Part shown: piece by piece, positions 20,401 to 28,600 of the stretch
Layout: each line of letters opens with the position of its first letter
How positions within the stretch are numbered: the stretch's first letter is position 1
Assembly (NCBI RefSeq): GCF_044923475.1
Contig: NZ_CP137338.1
Location: 2,852,001-2,916,000, forward strand
DNA length: 64,000 nt
From: JAAURS01 sp044923475
Lineage (GTDB): Bacteria; Cyanobacteriota; Cyanobacteriia; Thermosynechococcales; Thermosynechococcaceae
Reading direction: 5' to 3'
The notes under the pieces: model-generated
The model's input: the letters and a program-made list of their open reading frames with translations, nothing else
What the model was told of the DNA's origin: nothing
The model's database searches: none
Translations under genes and position numbers: made by a program

Positions 20401-21944
20401 CGGCGATCGCTCATTTCTGGAGCCTCACATCTCCTTCTGATTCTCACGATCGTCAGCTTGGATTTTACAGTCTTCTGTTTTTAGCCCAGGCTCTCGGTCA
20501 GCAAATGCTTTCAGCGCCGTTGTCTGTGCTTGTAGTCAGCAATCATCTTTACGACATTACGGGAACAGAAATACTTATTCCTGAAAAAGCAACTCTTCTC
20601 GGGCCTTGTAAGGTGATGAACCAGGAATACCTTCACCTGAACTGTCAGCTCGTTGATGTGGTGCTGCCTGCAAATGAGGGCGATCGCGATCGGTTAGTGG
20701 AACAGTTGATAGCCGAATGTACGGCCCTTCATCCCCAATGGGTGGCCTATCGAGGTCGGCATCGCTGGCAGCAAACTTTTGACCCCGTTCGCTTAGAAGC
20801 AAATCTGGCAGATCCAAGTGAGAACCCACGCTTACGATCTGAGGGAGTTTATCTCATTACAGGTGGACTAGGGGGGATTGGTTTGACGTTGGCAGACTAT
20901 CTTGCCCGAACCGTTCAGGCAAAACTGATTCTAGTCAGCCGCTCCGATGCGTTACCCCAGGTCGTACAGAGCATCCAAGCATGGGAGCAACAGGGTGCAA
21001 AGGTGCTGGTTTTGCAAGCCGATGTGACTGACCTTGCTCAGATGCAAACGGTAAAAACTCAAATCTTAGAGCAGTTCGAAACCCTTCATGGCATCATCCA
21101 TGCCGCTGGGGTAGCAGGGGGTGGCATGATGCAGCTCAAAACCCGTGCAGCAGCGGAGCAAGTATTAGCCCCAAAGATACAGGGAACCTTAGTGCTGGCC
21201 GAGCTGTTTCAGGAATTGTCCCTAGATTTCTGGGTGTTGTGTTCTTCCCTCAGTTCTGCCTTGGGCGGCTTTGGACAGGTGGATTACTGCGCGGCTAATG
21301 CCTTTTTAGATTGCTTCGCCCATCGCAATACCCTGAAACTCCCCACCATCGCGATCGACTGGGGCACTTGGCAACAGGTTGGCATGGCAGTGAAGACCCA
21401 TGTGCCGGAAGCTCTGGCCCAAAGGCGCATAGCTAGTTTAGAGGCAGGGATGCTTCCTGAAGAAGGGGTAGAAGCTTTTCGTCGCATTCTGCAAAGCGGA
21501 TTGCCTCAAGTTGCTGTCTCAACCCAAGATTTGCTGCAAAAGCTGCAACAGTCCCGCTCATTCCAGTCCTTGGCTGCCACCCTGACCCCTACGCCAGCGA
21601 TCGCAGCAACCCCGCCAGAACCCGCCGTGTCCCCTCGTATCCAGCAAGACCCCCTTGCGCCCCAAACCGAGCTGGAGCAAACCTTGGCCGAAATCTGGCA
21701 GCAGTTATTGGGCATCGAACGGATTGGCATTCACGATAACTTTTTTGCCCTCGGCGGACATTCCCTTTTGGCGACACAGGTTACCTCCCATATCCGCAAA
21801 ACTCTTCAGATCGAGCTACCCCTGCAATCCTTATTTGACTACCCCACGATTGCCCAGTTAGCCCAAGCCATTGAAAACCTACTCCTAGAGGAAATTGAAT
21901 CCCTCACGGAAGACGAAGCACGGAGGCTTTTACAAAATGTCTAA
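17394..21944 (+). CDS. Type I PKS module KS-AT-KR-ACP
   Basis: A 1516-aa single-module modular PKS. Start ATG 17394 follows CAGGAGG (17381-17387) and overlaps the previous gene by 14 nt. The KS has TGCSTS with the active cysteine near 180, plus EAHGTGT and SVKTNLGH. The AT has GHSIGEY near 629 and HAFHSP, the pattern usual for malonyl-CoA. The KR has TGGLGGIG near 1155 and a Ser...Tyr...Asn set (SSLSSALGGFGQVDYCAAN). The ACP has GGHSL near 1453. There is no DH or ER, so it should extend the upstream aspartyl chain by one malonate and leave a beta-hydroxyl (statine-like unit). The C-terminal LTEDEARRLL helix looks like a docking element for the next NRPS. Confidence 0.93.
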   Translation: MQASNSQNLSGAIAIIGMAGRFPGARNLTEFWHNLQAGVESITFFDDDTTPSADTAFLKHPNAVKAGGALSEIESFDAAFFGFSPREAEIIDPQQRFFLEIAWEALEQAGYTAKTGGAIGVFGGSSVNTYFLHHLFANRDLIQTVGADQIRIANRPDNLTTRTSYKLNLQGPSLNVQTGCSTSLVAVHLACQSLLNGECDLALAGGASISHSAQMGYLYQEGGILSPDGHCRAFDAQAQGTVNGNGVGLVVLKRWEAAIADRDTIHAVIRGSAINNDGAYKVGYTAPSCTGQAAAIAEALAVAGVTPDSLQYIEAHGTGTKLGDPIEIAALTQAFRLQTNRTGFCGIGSVKTNLGHLDAAAGIAGLIKTVLALKHRQIPPSLHFQAPNSQIDFESSPFYVNAQCINWETLPNRPRRAGVSSFGIGGTNAHVIVEEAPAIAAHQESAAAPSPRPHHLLLLSAKTPTALEQAIQNLADYFVNHPELSLADVAYTLQVGRNVFAHRRVVVCEELKDAVQALTTLNAQQAIAQPQNRSDRPVAFLFPGQGAQYIQMGRGLYESEPYFRQQIDDCCEELMPLLGLDLRTILYPESSLGDPDALQQTALTQPALFVVEYALAQLWMKWGIKPAALMGHSIGEYVAACLAGVFSLEDALNLVTLRGQLMQQMPAGAMLAVPLPEAELLSWLDGEIAIATINSPSLCVVSGPISAIDELSQKLAMQGIEGRRLHTSHAFHSPMMEPILRPFAEAIQKIALHPPQIPFLSNVTGTWIRTEEATDPNYWATHLRQTVRLSEGIATLQQDPHLILLEVGPGKTLSTLAQQQPHAHSILLSSLPHPRDTQSDTAHLLYTLGQLWLHGVPIQWAAYAESNRQRIPLPTYPFERQKYWIDPPTTHTKEPEQSSTNSSTKKPDIADWFYVPTWKQVPLLAGSPPLNPRSGGWLIFLDDTHLGKSFAQRLNQDNQMIITVRMGEQFQQQGDRTYTLNPHLVEDYDRLLTTLVQQGEMLTAIAHFWSLTSPSDSHDRQLGFYSLLFLAQALGQQMLSAPLSVLVVSNHLYDITGTEILIPEKATLLGPCKVMNQEYLHLNCQLVDVVLPANEGDRDRLVEQLIAECTALHPQWVAYRGRHRWQQTFDPVRLEANLADPSENPRLRSEGVYLITGGLGGIGLTLADYLARTVQAKLILVSRSDALPQVVQSIQAWEQQGAKVLVLQADVTDLAQMQTVKTQILEQFETLHGIIHAAGVAGGGMMQLKTRAAAEQVLAPKIQGTLVLAELFQELSLDFWVLCSSLSSALGGFGQVDYCAANAFLDCFAHRNTLKLPTIAIDWGTWQQVGMAVKTHVPEALAQRRIASLEAGMLPEEGVEAFRRILQSGLPQVAVSTQDLLQKLQQSRSFQSLAATLTPTPAIAATPPEPAVSPRIQQDPLAPQTELEQTLAEIWQQLLGIERIGIHDNFFALGGHSLLATQVTSHIRKTLQIELPLQSLFDYPTIAQLAQAIENLLLEEIESLTEDEARRLLQNV

Positions 21945-24900
21945 TTTCTCCCAACCCCGTGCGGCTCAGTTATCCGCAGCAAAGCAAGCCCTCCTAGCCC
22001 AGCGCCTTCAGGGAAAAATTCCGGCCAACCGTGGAGAACAGAGTATTCCTCGGCGATCGCCCAACAATCCAGCCCGTCTTTCCTTTGCCCAGCAGCGGCT
22101 GTGGTTCTTGCATCAACTGGAACCGGAGAGTGTGGCCTACAACCTTCCTAGAGCGATTCGCCTCATGGGAGATCTGGATATAGAAGCTCTGGCCCAAAGC
22201 TTTAGCGAAATTGTGCGCCGCCATGAAGTTCTGCGCACCACGTTTAGGACTGTCCGGGGAGAACCGATTCCCGCGATCGCTCCAGCAGCCCCTATTCATT
22301 TGCCCATTACAGACTTACAAACTTTGGCAGAGGAGGCAAGCAGGAGGGCGGTTCAAGATCTAACGGCTCAAGAAGCTCGGCGACCCTTCGATCTTGCCCA
22401 AGGCCCCTTACTCCGGCTCCAACTGCTCAAACTCAGCACCTCCGAACATGTCCTGTTGTTGACCCTACACCACATCGTTTCTGATGCCTGGTCAACGGGG
22501 GTGTTGGTGCGGGAAATGGTTGCGCTTTACGATGCTTTTACCAAAGCAGAGCCATCCCCGCTGCCGGAACTGTCGATTCAATATGCCGATTTTGCCGACT
22601 GGCAACGGCAGCAGCAGGTGCCACGAAAGACTCAACTCGCCTACTGGCAACAGCAGCTTGCTGGCGAATTAACTATCCTCCAACTGCCCAGCGATCGCCC
22701 TCGAACCGCACTGCAAACCCATCAAGGGGCCAAACGGTCTTGCTCTCTTTCTCCAGCCCTCACCCATGCCCTCAAGCAACTGAGCCAGTTCGCCGGAACG
22801 ACTTTATTCATGACGCTGCTCGCAGCCTTCAACGTCTTGCTGCATCGCTATACGCAGCAAATCGATATTGTGGTGGGGACTCCGATCGCCAATCGCAATC
22901 GGGCCGAACTGGAAGGGGCGATCGGGTTTTTCATCAATACCCTGGTGTTGCGATCGGATTTGTCGGGCGATCCCAGTTTTCGGGCGTTGCTGGGGCGGGT
23001 GCGAGAGGTTGCCTTAGGCGCGTATGCCCATCAGGATTTACCCTTTGAGGTGCTGGTAGAAGCACTCCAGCCGGAACGCAACCTGAGCCGCAACCCGCTG
23101 TTTCAGGTAATGTTTGCCTTGCATAATGTCCCTATGGCCCCGCTGGAGCTGGCGGATTTAACCCTTGAGTCTTTGAAATCAGAAACGGGCACGGCCCAAG
23201 TCGATCTGAGTTTAGATCTGGTCGAAACCCCGGAAGGACTGCTAGCCGAGCTGGAATACAGCACCGACCTGTTTGAGGCAGAAACGATCGCTCGGATGCT
23301 GGGGCATTTTCAGGTGTTACTCACCGGAATCATCGCGAATCCAGACCAGAAGCTCTCGCAACTCCCCTTGTTAACCCCAGAAGAGCAACACCAGATTCTG
23401 ACGCAGTGGAATTCTCCCAGCCTGGAAGATCCTTGCAACCTATGCATCCATGAACTGTTTGAAGCACAGGTTGCGCGATCGCCCCAAGCCATTGCGATCG
23501 CATTTGCAGGGCAGCAGCTCACCTATGCCGAACTCAACACCAGAGCCAATCGGTTAGCCCATTATTTGCGATCGCGCGGTGTCCAGCCAGACCAATTGGT
23601 GGGGCTTTGTGTGGGGCGATCGCTGGAGATGGCCGTGGGTGTCCTCGGCATCCTCAAAGCGGGCGGAGCCTACGTCCCACTAGACCCAGCCTATCCCCCA
23701 GAGCGTTTGGCCTTTATCTTAGGCGATGCTCGCATTGACCTACTGCTGACTCAATCAAATCTCCTCGCAAATCTATCCGCCCATCAGGCTGAAGTTATCT
23801 GTTTGGATGGGGAATTAGCCCAGGAGCCTGACGTTACAGAAGACCTCTTGCATGAATACTGCATTTGCCCTCATCCCCCAGCCCCTTCTCCCAACCTTGG
23901 GAGAAGGGGAGCAAGATTCAAAGTCCCTCTCCCAGGATTGGGAGAGGGATTTAGGGAGAGGGCGATAATTTATGCAAAAGGTCTAGAAAACCCACCTAGA
24001 GCAGCCGCCCCCGATCGCTTGGCCTATGTCATCTACACCTCCGGTTCAACTGGAACGCCCAAAGGGGTTTTGATTACTCATCAAGCCCTAGTCAGTCATA
24101 GCCAGACCGCTGCCGATCTTTATCAACTGCAAGAGAGCGATCGCGTGTTGCAGTTTGCTTCTTTAAGCTTTGATGTCGCCGCCGAAGAGCTGTTTCCGAC
24201 CTGGTTGCGGGGGGCTACTGTTTTGCTGCGCGAGGAAGAAACGCTGGGATTAGATCGCTTCCACACATTTCTGACGGAAGCACAATTAACGGTTCTCAAT
24301 CTACCGACGGCCTACTGGCACGAATGGGTGAGCTATCTCATTGAACGTCAACTGCCACTACCGCCTGCACTGCGCCTCGTCATTGTGGGTACAGAACCTG
24401 CCTCGCCGGAGAAATTAAAACTTTGGCAATCTTTCGCGGACAATTCTGTGCGTTGGCTAAATGCCTATGGCCCCACGGAGGCAACCATCAGCGCCACAGT
24501 TTACGAAGCCCCCAGCCCGTTAACTGAGGGGCAGGTTGAAAAGGTGCAAAGCCATTACACTCGCCCCCTAAATCCCCCAAATTTGGGGGACTTTAGAGTT
24601 CAGAGTCCCCCAAAGTTGGGGGGTTGGGGGGCGAATGCAGGGATGAATGGGACTTCTCAAACAGCCTTTGAGCCACTGATGTCTGTACCGATTGGGCGAC
24701 CACTACCCCAGGTTCAAGTCTATTTACTCGATCCGGCCCTGAATCTAACCCCTATTGGTGTACTGGGTGAGCTATGTATTGCCGGCAGGAGTTTGGCGAG
24801 GGGGTATCTCAACCATCCAGACCTCACCATAGAGAAATTCATTCCCAATCCCTTTGGCACTGCTGCTGGCGATCGCCTTTATAAAACCGGAGATTTCGCC

Positions 24901-25641
24901 CGCTATCTTCCTGATGGCAATATTGAGCTGATAGGTCGCATAGATCGCCAAGTCAAAATTCGAGGGTTTCGGATTGAGTTAGCGGAAATAGAAGCCCGTT
25001 TAGCCCAATGTCCTGTCGTCCGCGAGGCAGTTGTGGTGGCCCAGGAATTGACAGAAGGCGATCGCACCCTCGTTGCCTATATTGTCCCTGAGAACCGTTC
25101 GCTCCCCTCGGATCGAGCCGATCTTCTTCTCGTGCAAACACTCCGAGACCATCTGAGCCAGATTTTGCCCAGCTACATGATTCCCAGCCACTTTGTAGCG
25201 CTGGAGGTATTACCACTGCTGCCGAACGGCAAGGTCGATCGTCGATCGCTTTCCCTTCCTGTAGAGCGGAAATCACAACCTACAATCTTGCCCCAAACCG
25301 AACTCGAACAGGCGATCGCCACCCTTTGGCAGCAGGCACTCAACTTAGACAGCATCGGGCTGCACGATAACTTCTTTGACATGGGCGGTCATTCTCTGTT
25401 GATGGTGCGGGTACAGAGTCAGCTGATAGAACGCTTTGGCCAAAATCTTTCATTGCTAGATCTGTTTCGATATCCCACCATTCATTCCTTGGCCCAGCAC
25501 TTGGGTCAAACCCCGCCGGAACCGGATTCAGACAGGGAGATAGAAGTTTATCAGAAGCGAGAAAGCGGGAAAGCCCACCAAAGAAAACGCCTGAAAAAAA
25601 TGAAATCGATGGGCAGTATGACAGGAGGTCAATCCGCATGA
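21937..25641 (+). CDS. NRPS module C-A-PCP (basic or polar residue, uncertain)
   Basis: A 1234-aa module. ATG 21937, after CGGAGG at 21921-21926, overlaps the PKS gene by 8 nt. The N-terminus (LSAAKQALLAQRL) resembles a docking element. The C domain has HHIVSDA near 176, with both histidines and the Asp retained. The A domain code reads DVENIGAIS by my alignment. Glu at 239 and the similarity to the Lys-like code in the last module suggest a basic side chain, but I know no exact match. PCP GGHSL is near 1149. The C-terminal tail is strongly basic. Two repeat insertions (23856-23976 and 24553-24640) lengthen the A domain without frameshift: one just before the A3 P-loop, one after A5. Confidence 0.92.
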   Translation: MSNFSQPRAAQLSAAKQALLAQRLQGKIPANRGEQSIPRRSPNNPARLSFAQQRLWFLHQLEPESVAYNLPRAIRLMGDLDIEALAQSFSEIVRRHEVLRTTFRTVRGEPIPAIAPAAPIHLPITDLQTLAEEASRRAVQDLTAQEARRPFDLAQGPLLRLQLLKLSTSEHVLLLTLHHIVSDAWSTGVLVREMVALYDAFTKAEPSPLPELSIQYADFADWQRQQQVPRKTQLAYWQQQLAGELTILQLPSDRPRTALQTHQGAKRSCSLSPALTHALKQLSQFAGTTLFMTLLAAFNVLLHRYTQQIDIVVGTPIANRNRAELEGAIGFFINTLVLRSDLSGDPSFRALLGRVREVALGAYAHQDLPFEVLVEALQPERNLSRNPLFQVMFALHNVPMAPLELADLTLESLKSETGTAQVDLSLDLVETPEGLLAELEYSTDLFEAETIARMLGHFQVLLTGIIANPDQKLSQLPLLTPEEQHQILTQWNSPSLEDPCNLCIHELFEAQVARSPQAIAIAFAGQQLTYAELNTRANRLAHYLRSRGVQPDQLVGLCVGRSLEMAVGVLGILKAGGAYVPLDPAYPPERLAFILGDARIDLLLTQSNLLANLSAHQAEVICLDGELAQEPDVTEDLLHEYCICPHPPAPSPNLGRRGARFKVPLPGLGEGFRERAIIYAKGLENPPRAAAPDRLAYVIYTSGSTGTPKGVLITHQALVSHSQTAADLYQLQESDRVLQFASLSFDVAAEELFPTWLRGATVLLREEETLGLDRFHTFLTEAQLTVLNLPTAYWHEWVSYLIERQLPLPPALRLVIVGTEPASPEKLKLWQSFADNSVRWLNAYGPTEATISATVYEAPSPLTEGQVEKVQSHYTRPLNPPNLGDFRVQSPPKLGGWGANAGMNGTSQTAFEPLMSVPIGRPLPQVQVYLLDPALNLTPIGVLGELCIAGRSLARGYLNHPDLTIEKFIPNPFGTAAGDRLYKTGDFARYLPDGNIELIGRIDRQVKIRGFRIELAEIEARLAQCPVVREAVVVAQELTEGDRTLVAYIVPENRSLPSDRADLLLVQTLRDHLSQILPSYMIPSHFVALEVLPLLPNGKVDRRSLSLPVERKSQPTILPQTELEQAIATLWQQALNLDSIGLHDNFFDMGGHSLLMVRVQSQLIERFGQNLSLLDLFRYPTIHSLAQHLGQTPPEPDSDREIEVYQKRESGKAHQRKRLKKMKSMGSMTGGQSA
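23856..23976 (+). repeat. In-frame palindromic repeat insertion 3 (double hairpin)
   Basis: Two adjacent hairpins: a 13-bp perfect stem at 23882-23909 (CCCCTTCTCCCAA, loop CC) and an 11-bp stem at 23924-23949 (TCCCTCTCCCA, loop GGAT). The outer flanks TGCATTTGCCCTC and GAGGGCGATAATTTATGCA are partly complementary. The left flank ATACTGCATT matches insertion 1. It is translated in frame as a Pro/Gly/Arg-rich loop ahead of APDRLAYVIYTSGST. Confidence 0.85.
24553..24640 (+). repeat. In-frame palindromic repeat insertion 4 (tandem)
   Basis: A perfect 18-bp palindrome at 24573-24590 (TCCCCCAAATTTGGGGGA) is followed by CCCCCAA-AG-TTGGGGG at 24607-24622. The left part repeats insertion 2, including CATTACACTCGCCCCCTAAA. 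The right end GGGGGGCGAATGCAG is the complement of the type of left end seen in insertion 1. It is translated as RPLNPPNLGDF and then SPPKLGGWG inside the A domain. Confidence 0.87.
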
Positions 25642-28600
25642 GTTCACCAGAAACCTCGATCGCCAGAAATGGTTCGGAAATTGCCATTATTGGCATGGCA
25701 GGCCGCTTTCCAGGGGCAAACACCCTTGAGGCATTTTGGCAAAACCTCAAAAATGGCGTGGAGTCCATTTCTTTCTTTACCGATGCAGAACTGCTCGCGG
25801 CTGGGGTAGATCCCGCACTGCTTCAGGATCCGCATTTTGTGAAAGCAAGGGCTGAATTAGCAGCCCCGGAAGGATTTGATGCCGCCTTCTTTGGCTTTAG
25901 CCCCAGAGAAGCAGAACTGACCGATCCGCAACACCGCCTGTTCTTGGAATGCGCCTGGTCTTCCCTGGAACATGCAGGCTACGACCCAGCCACCTATCCC
26001 GGCGCGATTGGCGTGTTTGCCGGATCGAGTCTGAGTCGCTATTGGCTCAATGTTTATCTCAACCCTGCGTACAAAGAAACCGTCGATCCCTATAAATTGG
26101 CGATCGCCAACGATAAGGACTTTCTGGCCACCCGTGTTTCTTACAAACTCAACTTAGAAGGCCCCAGTCTCACCCTCCAGACCGCCTGTTCTACCTCTCT
26201 GGTGGCAGTTCACCTCGCCGCTCAAAGTCTCCTGAATGGGGAATGCGATATGGCCCTAGCGGGGGGAGTATCGATCGGCACATCTCGGAAAACGGGCTAT
26301 CGGTCTGTCGAGGGGGGCATTAGCTCTCCCGATGGTCGCTGCCGTGCCTTTGATGCCGCCGCCCAAGGAACGGTTGGCGGCGAAGGGATGGGAATTGTGG
26401 TTCTGAAGCGCCTTGATGATGCCCTAGCCGATGGGGATTGCATTCACGCAGTCATTAAAGGCTCTGCAATAAATAACGATGGGGCGTTGAAGGTGAGCTA
26501 CACCGCCCCCCGGATTGATAGCCAAGCTAAGGTCATCCAGACAGCCTATGCGATCGCTGAAGTTGAACCTGAGACGGTGAGTTATATCGAGGCTCACGGT
26601 ACGGCAACGGCTCTGGGCGATCCTATTGAAATTGCTGCCCTGACCCAAGCCTTTCGCAGCCAAACTCAGAAAAAAGGCTTTTGCGCGATCGGATCGGTGA
26701 AAACCAATGTGGGTCACCTAGACGCTGCTGCTGGGGTGACGGGCTTAATTAAGACAGTTCTCGCCCTCAAGCATCAGCAAATTCCGGCTAGCCTGCACTA
26801 CAAAGCGCCCAATCCCCAGATCGACTTTGCTAACAGTCCGTTCTATGTCAACGCGACCTTGGCGGAATGGACGGCTAACGGCACGCCGCGCCGAGCGGGG
26901 GTTAGCTCCTTTGGCATTGGCGGGACGAATGTCCATGTGGTGCTGGAAGAAGCCCTTGAGAGAGCGTTTGTCAAATCGCAAAGAGATTGCACTGGCCCCC
27001 TAAATCCCCCAATTCTGGGGGACTTTGAAGATCGCAGCTCTACAGTTTTGAGAGAAAAGAGCACTAATGTAGGAATGCAGGTTTTGCGACTTTCGGCTAA
27101 GACATCTTCTGCGCTGGAATCAGCCACGACAAATCTAGCGAACCATCTCCGGCAACACTCTCAGCTCAACCTCGCAGATGTGGCTTACACGTTGCATGTG
27201 GGGCGTAAGGACTTTGAACATCGTCGGTTTGTGGTTTGTGAATCCCTTACGGAAGCAGCGACATCCCTAGAAAACTGCGATCCTCAACGGGTCTTCACTG
27301 GTTTTGTTGAATCCGGTGCTCGATCCATTGCCTTTCTTTTCCCAGGGCAAGGCGCGCAGTACCCCAATATGGGGCGAGATCTCTACGAGCGCGAACCGCT
27401 TTTCCGGCGACAAATTGATGACTGTGCGGAACGCCTTCAGCCCCATCTAGGGTTCGATCTGCGTACCGTTCTTTACCCTGCTAATACCGATCTCGAAGCC
27501 GCCACCCAACAACTGACCCAAACGGCGATCGCCCAACCTGCGTTATTTACCATCGAATATGCCCTCGCCCAATTATGGATGGCTTGGGGAGTGCAGCCCA
27601 CTGCCACGATCGGCCATAGCATTGGGGAATATGTAGCAGCCTGCTTGGCGGGGGTTTTCTCCTTAGAGGATGCTTTAACACTTGTGGCCCAACGGGGACG
27701 TCTCATGCAGCAACTGCCCCCAGGTGCAATGCTGTCCGTGCGGTGTTCTGAGTCCGACCTCCAGAATTTGCTACCGGATCGTCTCGGGACTGAACTCTTT
27801 TTGGCGGGAAGTAACAGTCCTGCTGTTTGTGTCGTATCTGGGACGGTAGAGGCGATCGCCACACTCCAGCAAGACTTAGTAGCAAAAGAAATCGGCTGTC
27901 GGCAACTGCAAACCTCTCATGCCTTCCATTCGCCCTCGGTCGAACCAATCCTCCCAACCTTCGCCCAGACCTTACAGGGTATTTCCCTTCATGCCCCGCA
28001 GCTTCCTTTTCTTTCTAATCTGACGGGAACTTGGATTACTGATGATGAGGCGATCGATCCCCAATACTGGTGCAGCCATCTCCGGCATACCGTTCGCTTC
28101 AGTGCGGGAATTAAGGAACTGCTCGACACCTGTTCCGTGTTCCTAGAAGTAGGGCCAGGACGGACGTTAAGCACCTTTACCCAACAGCATTCTGTCTCAC
28201 CCCAGCAATTGGTTTTAACCTCTCTCCGCCATCCTCAAGAAGAGCGATCGGATGATGGGTTTTTACTGAATGCAGTGGGTCGCTTGTGGCTGGCAGGGAT
28301 TGACGTCAAGCCTGGAGTTTTCTACCCGGAACTCCGGCAGCGAGTTCCCTTGCCCACCTATCCCTTCGAACACCAGCGCTACTGGATTGATAGCCCCCCT
28401 ACCGTTACAGGAGAGTCCTTACGACCGGCAACTGATGTTTGGACAGACATGGTGGCTGCGGGACATGGAGTAGCCCAGAGCCAAGTTTTAACGCTGGATG
28501 AACCCACCCACCGAATGCAGCGACAGACCTTGGATCGCTTGTGTGTCGCTTATATGAACTTGGCACTTCGGCAGTTAGGGGCGTTTGCCCATCCTGACGA

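Noticed and set aside
22440..22500. Inactive C domain because the motif reads HHIVSDA
   Set aside because: Both histidines and the Asp are kept. Only the Gly is Ala, as also in the two C domains of the terminal NRPS. This differs from the interface domains, which lack both histidines.
25520..25640. Additional truncated domain at the end of the C-A-PCP protein
   Set aside because: The tail is short, basic and low-complexity; it fits a linker or docking tail, not a domain.
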